Numbered from the stretch's first letter, positions 39,895-50,700 are shown. The stretch is DNA of 64,000 bases from an uncultured Lachnospiraceae bacterium (GCA_947576945.1 CANPTH010000003.1:1-64000); one strand, 5' to 3'. Program-made: numbers and translations. Notes: generated from the sequence alone by a model not told the origin.

Positions 39895-41403
39895 ATGCTC
39901 ATGAGGGAGATACAAGATGGTTTCGGGAATATTATTTATAAGGACAGGCAGTATAAAAAATATATCTGGTTCAATAAAAACGAAATTATTCCAACCAGGA
40001 CAGTATTTGAAGGCTTTTTAAAGAATAATATTTATATTGACGGGTTTGTTTCAGATTCTCATGAGTGCATTGGAGTATATCTGTTGAATAAACAGATATA
40101 TTCTATTAATGAAATTGATATGGAAAATTCGTTTGTTTTCTCAATACAAAAATTGAAAAAGTATCCAATGATCCAAAATGTAGTTGTAAATGCGGACGAA
40201 ATGTGTGGGAACAATGCCGGAAATGTCTTTTTAGATGAAAAAGAGTGCTTTGGAATTCAGAATATCGGCTGGATGAGGGAGATTGTTAAGGATAAAAATC
40301 TGTTTATTTATGGCATATCAGATAGAACTAAGAAGCTTGCTGAAATTTATGAATTGTTGGATTTTCATGTAGAAGGATATATTGACGATGAGTCGTATGA
40401 AAAAGAGAAGGAAGAAAACGGAGAGATAAAAATACTTGCCATTGAGGATATCATTTACGAGGAAGATTATTTTATCTTAATAAACCGGGAGTATTATAGA
40501 GACATGGCTGGGCGACTGAAGGATTTAGGGTTGCAAATGTTTGATGATATGGCAATTGATAATCCTTTTGGAACATGGTATATGGGAACAGGTAATCAGG
40601 TTCTGGATATTAATCTCGGGCATTCTTTTCTTGGAAAGCAGGGAATGTATGGATTTGAGATGTCAGGAGAAAATAATGCGCATGATATGAAGATAATGAT
40701 CTTAGGAGGTTCGACTACAGATGGGGCGTTATTTCCCTTTCGCTCATGGCCCCAGTTTTTATTGGATAGAGCGGGTGGCAAAAATGTGACAATATTTAAT
40801 GGCGGTGTGGTAGGATACACTTCCACACAAGAACTTATAAAGTTGTTAAGGGATATTTTATTTATGGAACCCGACATGGTAATTGTATATGACGGTTTTA
40901 ATGATATGACGGCGCCGTCAGTTCCTGGGCCATTTGCTTTTAAGGAACTGCAGAAAGCAATGGACTATGTGGACCAGCATAAGGACAAGCTGTGGCTGGA
41001 TCTTTTTGCAGAAGGCGCAATGCCGTACACAGGAGTGGAACCTAAGGCAGATAAATACGAGATCTGGTTAAATAATATTAAGAAGATGAGAGCTATATGT
41101 GAAGTGCAGGGAATACAGTTTTTCGCTTTTCTTCAGCCGGTTTTGTATTCCAAAGCAAGTAGAACAAAGGAAGAGGAGGGATTACTTTGGTCCACCTGGC
41201 GGATTAATAACTGTTATGAATGGGCAAATGAATTTAGAAGCCGAATAAAATCGAACGAGGAATCTTGCGGTTATATCCATGATCTGTCTCATATTTTTGA
41301 CAAAGAAGATGGTATCTATATGGATGATTGTCATGTATATGAAAGAGGAAATGAAATGATTGCGGCTTCAATTTATGAAGTGATCAAAGACTCTTTGATA
41401 TAG
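39895..41403 (+). CDS. SGNH/GDSL hydrolase family protein, copy 1
   Basis: ILGGSTTDGALFPFRSWPQFL; YDGFNDM; YMDDCHVYERGN. Confidence 0.85.
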   Translation: MLMREIQDGFGNIIYKDRQYKKYIWFNKNEIIPTRTVFEGFLKNNIYIDGFVSDSHECIGVYLLNKQIYSINEIDMENSFVFSIQKLKKYPMIQNVVVNADEMCGNNAGNVFLDEKECFGIQNIGWMREIVKDKNLFIYGISDRTKKLAEIYELLDFHVEGYIDDESYEKEKEENGEIKILAIEDIIYEEDYFILINREYYRDMAGRLKDLGLQMFDDMAIDNPFGTWYMGTGNQVLDINLGHSFLGKQGMYGFEMSGENNAHDMKIMILGGSTTDGALFPFRSWPQFLLDRAGGKNVTIFNGGVVGYTSTQELIKLLRDILFMEPDMVIVYDGFNDMTAPSVPGPFAFKELQKAMDYVDQHKDKLWLDLFAEGAMPYTGVEPKADKYEIWLNNIKKMRAICEVQGIQFFAFLQPVLYSKASRTKEEEGLLWSTWRINNCYEWANEFRSRIKSNEESCGYIHDLSHIFDKEDGIYMDDCHVYERGNEMIAASIYEVIKDSLI

Positions 41404-41414
41404 GAGGGATTAGA

Positions 41415-43223
41415 ATGAGTGGAAATGAAGTGCGGGAATTATTGGTACCGAATCCATTGCTGTATAGTAATTTGAAAAAATATATTTGGATCAGTGATTG
41501 TGCAGAGGTACATAAAAATGCACAGATTTTATTTGATTATTTCATGAAGAGAAACATTTATATTGATGGATTTGTAACGGATACAAAATCGTTGTCTGGC
41601 TTGCAGATGTATCATAAAACCATCTATGAATTCAATGTTGCAGAGGAAGAAAATACAGTTGTTTTTTGGGATTCTTATTTTACTGAGCTCAACATCAGTG
41701 CACCGGTTAATACATGCAGTGCCAGAGTAATTAACCCTGAGCTGGACACTTCTAATGTTGTAATTTGGGGAAGCGGAATAGCAGGTGGGCAGGCATATGA
41801 CGCGTTAACAAGCGCCGGGGTTGACGTAAAGTATTTTGTTGATTCTAATAAGGCGTTAGCGGGTGGAAAGAAGTTTGGAATACCCATATTGGCTCCGGAT
41901 GAACTGGGAAAGTTGGAAAATAAGATCACGATTGTTGAAGCGATGGTAAGGTGGAAAGATGTAGAGGAAAACATTCAGGATAAATATAGAGACAGATTTT
42001 ATTATACGCTTAGAAACAGAGAGGGCTGTGAATTTGAAGAAAAGGGAATATTCAACTTAAAAAATTATTGGCTTTTTCATTATTTTCAGAGCAATAAAGT
42101 ATATATATACGGATTCGGTGTCCATGAGAAAGAAATGGCTCGATTTCTTGGTTTGCTTGATTTTAATTTTTTGGGTTTTTTGACAGATGAAGATGAGCCA
42201 ATAACTGATGAGATCAAGCAGCAATATCCGTTTAAGTGTGTAGAAGATATATTATATGAAGAGGATTACTATATCTGGGTGTATGACATAAAAAGAATCG
42301 TAAGGCTTCAGGAATTGGGCTTCACTTATTTTAAACAGTATATGTATCAAAGATATGCCTGGGATATAAGTATAGACAGAAAAAATTTACTGGATATTAA
42401 TCTGGCACATAATTATAGATCCCATGGTAAGTATCCGGGCATTAAGGTTCATGGAAGCGAAGCGGAGGATGTGTATAAAATTGCGGTTTTAGGAAATTCG
42501 ACAACAGACGGAAATTTATATCCGTTTAAATCCTGGCCGGAACTTTTATTTGAAGAATTAGAGGATATTACGGTTTATAACTGTGGTGTATGTGGATATA
42601 CATCAGCACAGGAAGTGATTAAGTTAATAAGGGATGTCTTGAGGCTAAAACCGGATATGATTATTGTATATGATGGTACAGGTGATTTAAATGTGAATGA
42701 TAAATATCCTTTTACATCTGCCTATGTCGAAATGGTGTATCGCTACGCTGCTGCGCATATTGACGACCCTACAGATTATATTAAAGGAGACGAGGCAGAA
42801 ATATGCAGAGGGATTGCATCAGAAGGTTCACGTTTTGATAACTGGCTGTCTAATATTCAAACCATGCATGCAATTGCCAGTGACAGGAATATTAAATTCT
42901 TTAGTTTTTGTTCGCCGACTTTGGGAAGTAAGAGGGGGAGAACGATACACGAAAAGAATATGTTATTGTCTGCGATAAGCTCCGGTATATCGCGTCATAT
43001 GGAAGAAGCATTTAGGAAAAGAATTGAGCAGATGCAGAATCTGCCGGATTATATGTATGATCTTTCTCATATTTTTGACGGAAAAAGTAATATTTACATG
43101 GACGAAAGTCATGTGTGGGAAGAAGGGAATAAAATTATCGCCGAGGAAATAAAGAAGATCATTTTACCGGTGTTAAAAGAGTCAGCGTACAAAAAGAAAA
43201 CAGAATTAGGACCTGAGAAATAA
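41415..43223 (+). CDS. SGNH/GDSL hydrolase-like protein, copy 2, with two Rossmann-like modules
   Basis: VLGNSTTDGNLYPFKSWPELL; YDGTGDL; YMDESHVWEEGN; paralogous to neighbours. Confidence 0.83.
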   Translation: MSGNEVRELLVPNPLLYSNLKKYIWISDCAEVHKNAQILFDYFMKRNIYIDGFVTDTKSLSGLQMYHKTIYEFNVAEEENTVVFWDSYFTELNISAPVNTCSARVINPELDTSNVVIWGSGIAGGQAYDALTSAGVDVKYFVDSNKALAGGKKFGIPILAPDELGKLENKITIVEAMVRWKDVEENIQDKYRDRFYYTLRNREGCEFEEKGIFNLKNYWLFHYFQSNKVYIYGFGVHEKEMARFLGLLDFNFLGFLTDEDEPITDEIKQQYPFKCVEDILYEEDYYIWVYDIKRIVRLQELGFTYFKQYMYQRYAWDISIDRKNLLDINLAHNYRSHGKYPGIKVHGSEAEDVYKIAVLGNSTTDGNLYPFKSWPELLFEELEDITVYNCGVCGYTSAQEVIKLIRDVLRLKPDMIIVYDGTGDLNVNDKYPFTSAYVEMVYRYAAAHIDDPTDYIKGDEAEICRGIASEGSRFDNWLSNIQTMHAIASDRNIKFFSFCSPTLGSKRGRTIHEKNMLLSAISSGISRHMEEAFRKRIEQMQNLPDYMYDLSHIFDGKSNIYMDESHVWEEGNKIIAEEIKKIILPVLKESAYKKKTELGPEK

Positions 43224-43239
43224 AGGGCGCTTTATCGGG

Positions 43240-44973
43240 ATGAGAAAGAGAGATAATTTCATTATGGTGGCAAAAGAACTTTTAGTACCTAATCCATTGG
43301 TGTATAGTGATTTGCAGAAATATATATGGATAGATGCTACTCATGAGGAACATGCGGATGCACAACGGCTGTTTGATTATATGTTAAAAAGAGAGATTTA
43401 TATCGACGGATTTGCGACAACGGCAGAGTCTTTGATAAATTTGAAAATGTTTCATAAAAAAATTGTTGATATAAGTACATTGAATAATGAAACATCCGTA
43501 GTTTTTTATGACCCATATTTCAAAAGTCAGGACGTTGATAAGGAAGCGAATGGCAGACATCGGGCCAGAGTGCTCAATTCGGACTTTCAGGGAAATAACA
43601 TTGTAATCTGGGGAGCAGGGATCACGGGTGAATGTGCCTGTAAAATACTATACCAAAATGGAATCGGAGTGAGGTATTTTGTAGATTCCAATAAAGAACT
43701 GGAAGGTACGATAAAGTGTGGTCTGCCAGTATATACGCCAGATAAAATAGAGCAACCGGCAGAACAGATTACTATAATTGAAGCTTTGGAAAAGTGGAAA
43801 AAGTTAGATGAAACCATTTGTAATAAATATGGCGAAAGATTCTATCTCAGCTTGGAGAACACTCTTTGGGATAGAATTGCCTGTATTGTCAATGGTGTTA
43901 AAAAGGATATTTTTTGTCTGCAAAAATTCAGTATGTTCAATTATTTTGAAGATAAGAAGGTTTATATTTACGGAAACGGAGATGTTGAGAGAAAGTTTGC
44001 AAAATACTTGAAATTGTTAGATTACAATTTTCATGGATTCTTAATAGACGGAACAGAATCCATGAAAGAAAACGATGAATATCCGGTTAAGCCAGTGAAA
44101 GAAATTATACATGAGGATAATTATTACATTTGGGTATATGATAAGAATATGGCATGGCAGTTGAATGAGCTGGGACTTTGTTGTGTGAAAGACTACATAG
44201 TAAATGGTTACTTCCATGATACAACGATAAAAAGACAGGATCGGCTGGATATGAACCTGGGCCATACATATTTAGCAGAGAGTAAGTATGAAGGAATCAT
44301 AATTCACGGAGAGGAGAAGGAAGGCGATTATAAAATAGCGATACTGGGAAATTCAGCTACTGATGGCGCACTGCTTTCTGTTAAATCGTGGCCTGAAATA
44401 TTATATGAGGAATTGGGCAAAGAAGGCGTTACGGTTTATAATGCCGGTGTCGGCGGATATACATCAGCGCAGGAACTTATTCATATGATAAGGGATGTTT
44501 TGCTGCTGGAGCCGGATATGATAATAGTATATGATAGTTATACAGAATTGAATATAAATACAAAGTATCCGTTTGCGTTTTCATCCGCGAAAAAGGTCCT
44601 TTATTCCGGAGTGGAATCAAAGAAAGATTATTTTGACACCTGGCTGTCTAATATCAGGAGTATGTATGCGATCGCGCATGAAAGGGGAATCAGATTCTTC
44701 AGTTTTTGCCAACCATGGATTAGCAGTAAGAAGGATAAAACTATAAAGGAAAAGAATATGCTGATTTCTCAACGGGCTTACTGGATTAATCTTCAGGTGA
44801 AGGAGTCCTTCAGGGAACACATTAGAGAAAGGGAAAGCCTACCGGAGTATATATATGATTTATCACATATTTTCGATGGAAAGGATGTCTATATAGATGA
44901 TACAGGCCATGTGTGGGAGACGGGAAATAGAATCATCGCCGAAGAAATCAAGAAGATAATTTTACCACTGTGA
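43240..44973 (+). CDS. SGNH/GDSL hydrolase-like protein, copy 3, with two Rossmann-like modules
   Basis: ILGNSATDGALLSVKSWPEIL; YDSYTEL; YIDDTGHVWETGN; paralogous to neighbours. Confidence 0.83.
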   Translation: MRKRDNFIMVAKELLVPNPLVYSDLQKYIWIDATHEEHADAQRLFDYMLKREIYIDGFATTAESLINLKMFHKKIVDISTLNNETSVVFYDPYFKSQDVDKEANGRHRARVLNSDFQGNNIVIWGAGITGECACKILYQNGIGVRYFVDSNKELEGTIKCGLPVYTPDKIEQPAEQITIIEALEKWKKLDETICNKYGERFYLSLENTLWDRIACIVNGVKKDIFCLQKFSMFNYFEDKKVYIYGNGDVERKFAKYLKLLDYNFHGFLIDGTESMKENDEYPVKPVKEIIHEDNYYIWVYDKNMAWQLNELGLCCVKDYIVNGYFHDTTIKRQDRLDMNLGHTYLAESKYEGIIIHGEEKEGDYKIAILGNSATDGALLSVKSWPEILYEELGKEGVTVYNAGVGGYTSAQELIHMIRDVLLLEPDMIIVYDSYTELNINTKYPFAFSSAKKVLYSGVESKKDYFDTWLSNIRSMYAIAHERGIRFFSFCQPWISSKKDKTIKEKNMLISQRAYWINLQVKESFREHIRERESLPEYIYDLSHIFDGKDVYIDDTGHVWETGNRIIAEEIKKIILPL

Positions 44974-45040
44974 AGCGGGAATGTTTTTGTCAGTTGAGGG
45001 TAGAAGAACCTGCAGTGAAAGTATAGATAGGAGAAGGATA

Positions 45041-45277
45041 ATGGAAGAAAAAATTTTAGAGATTTTGAAAGAGCAGTGTGAGGAAGCGCTGGATTATAGC
45101 GGAGATACTATGATGGAAGATGGTATCATTGATTCTTTTACAGTTATTATGCTCGTAGGCAGTTTGGAGGAAGAGTTTGATATTGAAATCGATGCAGGTT
45201 ATATCGTAGCAGATAATTTCAGAAATAAAGATGCGATCATTGCATTAGTTAAAAGAGTATTAACAGAGAGAAAATAG
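45041..45277 (+). CDS. Acyl carrier protein-like
   Basis: MEEKILEILKEQCEEALDYSGDTMMEDGIIDSFTVIMLVGSLEEEFDIEID; Ser in DSF. Confidence 0.88.
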   Translation: MEEKILEILKEQCEEALDYSGDTMMEDGIIDSFTVIMLVGSLEEEFDIEIDAGYIVADNFRNKDAIIALVKRVLTERK

Positions 45278-45321
45278 TTTGTTATGTCTCTGAAGGTTCT
45301 TTGATGAGGAAGGAATTATAG

Positions 45322-46132
45322 ATGGAAAAAGGATTGATACTTAGCGTGGAGCAAATATACAGGTATATTAACAGCCTGAAAACAGTAGGGGGGGGGGTAT
45401 TTAACAAATATATTTAATTTTGAAGAATTGAAGAATAGCATCAAGCATAAAAGGATAAGTTTTGAATATGAGGCAGAAGGTTATTTAAATCTGTTATGTG
45501 AAGAAAGTGGGTTCTACAGACTGTATTTTTTTGTTGCTGCCGGGGATCGGTATCACTTTGAACCAATAGGCAAGACAGTTGTGTGTGATGTTTTTATAAT
45601 ACAGAAAAATGTATTGTTTGAGAAGATAGTGAATCAGCTTTACAGCAGTGCATTTGTTCAGCATGCCTGTATCGGGAAATGGGTACTGAATTCTTTTGAT
45701 CGTTTTCCGGTATCTTCTATGGAGGGATACACGTTCGGATATGAAAAAACAATAGAAATAATGGATAAGGTGATCTCCATATTTGACCGTTATACGGATT
45801 ATTTGCCGGATAAGAAGGAGTATGACCTGTTTTTTAAGGATAAAAAATTTATTAATTTATATAAAACGGCGGGGCACAAATATATTGGAAGTTTAATATA
45901 CACTGAAAAAAAGAGAATGGCTACGCTGGAATTTTATTTTATAGTTGAAGAGGAGAGAGGGCAAGGACTCAGTCGTCTTCTGCACGAACACCTTTATCAG
46001 CTGGTGAAGAAAAAGGAGTATAAGATAGTATCTTATATTCATGAAAATAATCTGGCGTCGATTGCGGTACACCAAAAATATGGATATCAGAAAAACCAGT
46101 TAGAAAGATACGTATTTCTGAATCGGGGATAA
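45322..46132 (+). CDS. GNAT family N-acetyltransferase, interrupted by a 10-G tract (phase-OFF reading)
   Basis: ATG 45322 with RBS AGGAAGG; 10 G at 45388-45397 gives TAA at 45417; 9 G would join MEKGLILSVEQIYRYINSLKTVGGGYLTNIFNFEELKNSIKHK... C-terminal GNAT motif VEEERGQGLSRLLHEHL. Confidence 0.85.
45388..45397. repeat. Poly-G tract, 10 G
   Basis: Direct reading: acagtaGGGGGGGGGGtatttaac. Confidence 0.95.
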
Positions 46133-46182
46133 TGATATTGATTTTGTATCAGTATACATAAGACGGTTGAAAGAGGGTTATC

Positions 46183-47394
46183 ATGTATAGAAAAGAACAA
46201 GGATATGTTCAATTGAAACAATTACTTAAAAACAGGTTGATCATATGCTTTGGTATTGGAAAAAGTTTTGAACTGAGAAAGCATTTTTTCACAGAGGAAA
46301 ATCTGAGTGAAAGAATACTGGCTGTGGTTGATAATGATAGGAATAAACAAGGCACTAAAGTAGAAATAGCGGGAAAATGCTTTCGGGTAGAAAATTTTGA
46401 TGAACTGATACATTTGAAGAAAGGACATGATTTCGTAGTTGTCGTTACATCGGCGTACTTCAATGAGATTGAGAAACAAATAAAAGCATGTCCGGCGTTA
46501 ACCGACGTAGAGGTTTTGGATGCCAAATATATAATCCAGCACAGGAAAGATTACTTAGCGTCATATTCTAATATTTTTCAGGGGACAAAAAAGGATGTTG
46601 GGAAAAATGGAGAAAATATGACAATCTCTGTACTGGCATACAACAGGGCAGAATTAACTTTAAGACTGCTGGATTCAATACAGCAGTTTATGCCGGATTA
46701 TGAGGGAGAAATACTGATTGGAGACAATGGTTCGGATACAGAAGAACTCTGCGTTTTAGAGAATAAACTCGAAAATATGAAGCTGAGATGGAGAATTTTA
46801 AAATTTGACAGACATTATCCAATTCCCATCGGTAAGAATATGATTAACAGGGAATGCAAAACTGATTGGATCTTTCAGCTGGACAATGACATGTATCTTA
46901 CAGCAAACCCTGTTCAAAAAATGAACAGTGATATCGGTCAACTTGGATGTAATGTGTGGGGGCTTCCTTATTATAATGCGCAGGTGGGAAGAGTTCTTAA
47001 TTACGTCAGTAATCTGGAGTTTGTCTTTGATGTAACAGGAAATAAGAAATTGACCTGTCTGAACGATATGCAATTCTGTGAAGGCGAAGATACGTGGGAG
47101 CCAAGGTTGTGTACATATACTTCCGGAGGCGCCTCTTTGATGAGAAAAGGTTTTTTTATGGAAATGTATGGGTATGATGAAAATCTTTTTGTAAATGAAG
47201 ATATGGAATTTATATATCGTGCTAATCTGCAGGGATATAAAATCGGAAATATCGGCATTAAATGTCTGGTACACGACCATAAGCTGTTAAACGGTGAACC
47301 CGGGAAACGCTATGAAGCGGTGCGGTTTAATGGAGAGAGAATAAAACAGAGCAAAAAGTATTTACGAGAAAAATATGGATTTGAATTTGAGTGA
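46183..47394 (+). CDS. Glycosyltransferase family 2 with N-terminal Rossmann-like module
   Basis: IICFGIGKSFELRKHFF; then MTISVLAYNRAELTLRLLDSIQQF...GEILIGDNGSD. Confidence 0.9.
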   Translation: MYRKEQGYVQLKQLLKNRLIICFGIGKSFELRKHFFTEENLSERILAVVDNDRNKQGTKVEIAGKCFRVENFDELIHLKKGHDFVVVVTSAYFNEIEKQIKACPALTDVEVLDAKYIIQHRKDYLASYSNIFQGTKKDVGKNGENMTISVLAYNRAELTLRLLDSIQQFMPDYEGEILIGDNGSDTEELCVLENKLENMKLRWRILKFDRHYPIPIGKNMINRECKTDWIFQLDNDMYLTANPVQKMNSDIGQLGCNVWGLPYYNAQVGRVLNYVSNLEFVFDVTGNKKLTCLNDMQFCEGEDTWEPRLCTYTSGGASLMRKGFFMEMYGYDENLFVNEDMEFIYRANLQGYKIGNIGIKCLVHDHKLLNGEPGKRYEAVRFNGERIKQSKKYLREKYGFEFE

Positions 47395-47430
47395 TACATT
47401 GAATATACAGTGGAAAAGAGGTAAAACAGG

Positions 47431-48582
47431 ATGCATCCATTTATATCTTTGATAATGCCGGTCTATAATAATGAAAAATATTTTCCAAAGGCGGTTCAGA
47501 GTGTGATTGCTCAGAGCTTTCATGATTGGGAACTTGTCATAGTGGAGGATGGATCGACTGACAATACGCCAATGATTGCTGATAAGCTGGCAGAGACAGA
47601 TGATAGGATCAGAGTGATTCACCAGGAAAATCAATGGATATATGCCAGTGTAAATAATGGAACAGAGATAGCAGCAGGAAAATATGTATTTATGTTTAAT
47701 TCAGATGATCTGCTGAATCAGGATGCCCTTCAGAAAATACACGATATAGCAGTAATTGATGATGCCGATATTGTAATGTTTAATCTTTCCGAAAACATAT
47801 GCGACGAAGAACAAAATATCATAGAACGGGACGTTAATGGGAGAAGCAGGTATTTGGCCGATGATTTCTCATATACTGACAGAGATGATATACACAGGAA
47901 ATGGATTGATTTCATGAAATTAGGCCTGGTTAATCATCAGTGTGTATATAAAGCAAAATTGGCCAAAATGAATAAAATGAGAAATGATACATATGCCGGG
48001 GACTATTTATATAATATCCAGCTGGCAGATCAAATTAACGTGGCAGCCGGAACGGCATATGAAGTATATATGTATATGAACTATCAGAAAGAGGAGGCAA
48101 ACATTTCACTTGGCAAGTATTATGGATACGAACATGATATGTATAACGGAATGTATCTGGAGTATAAAGCGCTGTTTGAACAGTGGGGAATATATGAGAA
48201 TGTAGTGAAGTCCTATTTGTCCAAATTAAGGATGCAGAAATTGTCAAGAGAATTCCGGCTGATAAAAATACAACGATGGTCAGTAGATGAAAAACTGAAA
48301 GAGATGCTTAACCATATATCTGATGATATAATCCATGAAATCGCCTCGGAGAATAACAAAGAGGAGGAGTTGGAGAGCCGGATGTTTTCTGCCTGTCGTG
48401 AATTGTTTATAGAAAATGTTCCGGATCAGGAGAGCGATTATTATTTTTTGTATGAGCTTTTGAATTCATTGCTCAGATACGAAAAAACGCAGGAAGATCT
48501 GGAAAAAATAAGGGCTGGCGTATATCATGAACTGAATCCGAAACATATAGGTAAATGTTTCATGCAGATTTTAGTACCTTGA
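47431..48582 (+). CDS. Glycosyltransferase family 2
   Basis: MHPFISLIMPVYNNEKYFPKAVQSVIAQSFHDWELVIVEDGSTDNT. Confidence 0.94.
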   Translation: MHPFISLIMPVYNNEKYFPKAVQSVIAQSFHDWELVIVEDGSTDNTPMIADKLAETDDRIRVIHQENQWIYASVNNGTEIAAGKYVFMFNSDDLLNQDALQKIHDIAVIDDADIVMFNLSENICDEEQNIIERDVNGRSRYLADDFSYTDRDDIHRKWIDFMKLGLVNHQCVYKAKLAKMNKMRNDTYAGDYLYNIQLADQINVAAGTAYEVYMYMNYQKEEANISLGKYYGYEHDMYNGMYLEYKALFEQWGIYENVVKSYLSKLRMQKLSREFRLIKIQRWSVDEKLKEMLNHISDDIIHEIASENNKEEELESRMFSACRELFIENVPDQESDYYFLYELLNSLLRYEKTQEDLEKIRAGVYHELNPKHIGKCFMQILVP

Positions 48583-48680
48583 TCAGGCATAATGGGTGAT
48601 TGCAGAGTAGAAACTGTAATTCTGCCCGCGGCCTCAGCACAAAACGCTTCGGAATGAACTGCTTCGGCATGGAGGTATAA

Positions 48681-49790
48681 ATGGAAGTTAAGAAAATACT
48701 GATAGTTTTTGGGACAAGGCCGGAAGCGATCAAAATGCTGCCTCTGGTATTTGAATTAAAGAAAAGAAAATGTTTTGAAGTTAAAATTTGTGTTACGGGA
48801 CAGCATAAAGAAATGCTTTCTCAGGTTTTGGATTTATTTGCTATAGAGCCTGACCATAATTTGGATGTGATGAGAGAAAGTCAGAACTTGACGGAAACAC
48901 TGATCAAAATTCAAACAGGAATGGTAAAAGTGCTGGAAAAGGAGAAGCCTTCTATAACCCTCGTACATGGAGATACATTAACTGCAATGGCGGCTGCTGT
49001 TACATGCTTTCTGGAGCATTATGAAGTCGGGCATGTGGAAGCAGGACTTCGGACGTATAAGATCGGTGAACCTTTTCCGGAAGAGTTCGACAGGCGCGTT
49101 GTCAGTCTCATAGCAAAATATCATTTTGCCCCCACGCAGTCTGCAAGAGATAATCTGATAAATGAGAGTATACGTGATAATGTTTTTGTAACGGGAAATA
49201 CATCGATAGATATGTTTCAATATACTGTTCAGGAGAATTATAAAAGTATTTATCTGGAGGAAGCAAAGGATAAAAAACTCATATTGGTGACTATACACAG
49301 GAGGGAAAACTGGAATGCACCCATGGAGAATATATTTCATGCAATCCAGCGCGTAGCGGAGGAGTATGGGGATGATATATTGATCTTATATCCGGTACAC
49401 AAGAATCCGAAAATCAGGAAGGCGGTAAATGAGATTTTTATCAATGTTCAAAATGTAAAACTGATGGAACCTTTGGACGTTGTGGAATTTCATAATATCA
49501 TGGCCAGGGCTTATCTGATCGTAACTGACAGTGGCGGGATACAGGAAGAAGCTCCTTATTTTGACAGGCCGGTTTTGGTGGCGAGGAATGTGACGGAACG
49601 CCCGGAAGGAATTGCGGCGGGAACTTTAAGATTGATAGGTACAGAGGAGGAATCGGTTTATCAGGGAATAAGGGATCTGCTGGAAAATGACGATATGTAT
49701 ATGGAAATGAGCAAAGCGTCTAATCCTTATGGAGATGGGACGGCAAGTATAAAAATTGCGAATATATTGGAGGAGGAATTGTATGAGTAA
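48681..49790 (+). CDS. wecB: UDP-N-acetylglucosamine 2-epimerase (non-hydrolysing)
   Basis: IVFGTRPEAIKMLPLV; VTGQHKEML; VHGDTLTAMAAA; VEAGLRTY; TDSGGIQEEAP. Confidence 0.96.
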   Translation: MEVKKILIVFGTRPEAIKMLPLVFELKKRKCFEVKICVTGQHKEMLSQVLDLFAIEPDHNLDVMRESQNLTETLIKIQTGMVKVLEKEKPSITLVHGDTLTAMAAAVTCFLEHYEVGHVEAGLRTYKIGEPFPEEFDRRVVSLIAKYHFAPTQSARDNLINESIRDNVFVTGNTSIDMFQYTVQENYKSIYLEEAKDKKLILVTIHRRENWNAPMENIFHAIQRVAEEYGDDILILYPVHKNPKIRKAVNEIFINVQNVKLMEPLDVVEFHNIMARAYLIVTDSGGIQEEAPYFDRPVLVARNVTERPEGIAAGTLRLIGTEEESVYQGIRDLLENDDMYMEMSKASNPYGDGTASIKIANILEEELYE

Positions 49791-50700
49791 GATATTGGTA
49801 ACAGGCGGACTTGGAGTTGTTGGCACTCCTTTGGTTGAGGAACTTAGAAGAAGAGGAAATGAAGTGTGGGTATGTGATTTATCCCATAATCATCATGTCA
49901 ACTATATACGATGCGATATAAGTGAATACAGACAGTTGGAGAATATATTTGACAAACATCAGTTTGATTATGTTTATAATCTTGCTGCAGAATTCGGCAG
50001 ATGGAATGGAGAAGATTTTTATGAGAAAGTTTGGAAATCCAATGCCGTTGGCTGTAAAAACGTGATACGTTTTCAGGAAAAATATAAATTTAAATTGATT
50101 CATTTCTCCAGTTCAGAAGTATATGGGGATTATGATGATGTGATGTATGAAAAAGTAATGGACGAAAAACCCATAAAGCAGATGAACGATTATGCAATAT
50201 CAAAGTGGGTAAATGAAATGCAGATTAAGAATTCTGAGCTGATGTTCGGCACAGAGACAGTAAGGGTAAGACTGTTCAATACATATGGCCCGGGAGAATA
50301 CTTCAGCTCATACCGCAGCGTAATATGCATGTTCTGTTATAAAGCGCTGCACGATATGCCATATACGGTTTATACAGGACATCATAGAACAAATACTTAC
50401 ATAGATGACTGCGTAAATGCACTTGCCAATATCTGTATAAATTTCAAGGCAGGAGAAGTATATAATATAGCTTCATCCGAATACTACGATATTAAAACAA
50501 TATCTGACTATGTTCTGAAAGCAGCAGGCAAAACAGATAAATTGGTAGAGTATAAGGAGTTTGAGACGCAGACGACACTGGACAAAAAGGTAGATAATGC
50601 TAAGAGCGTAGCGGATCTGGGAATGAAAACTACCGTTGGATTGGAGGAAGGTATAGCAAGAAATATAGCGTGGATGAAGGAGATTTATAATGTTAGATAA
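49783..50700 (+). CDS. NAD-dependent epimerase/dehydratase
   Basis: ILVTGGLGVVGTPLVEELRRRG; SSSEVYG; YAISKWVNE; start overlaps the previous stop. Confidence 0.92.
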   Translation: MSKILVTGGLGVVGTPLVEELRRRGNEVWVCDLSHNHHVNYIRCDISEYRQLENIFDKHQFDYVYNLAAEFGRWNGEDFYEKVWKSNAVGCKNVIRFQEKYKFKLIHFSSSEVYGDYDDVMYEKVMDEKPIKQMNDYAISKWVNEMQIKNSELMFGTETVRVRLFNTYGPGEYFSSYRSVICMFCYKALHDMPYTVYTGHHRTNTYIDDCVNALANICINFKAGEVYNIASSEYYDIKTISDYVLKAAGKTDKLVEYKEFETQTTLDKKVDNAKSVADLGMKTTVGLEEGIARNIAWMKEIYNVR

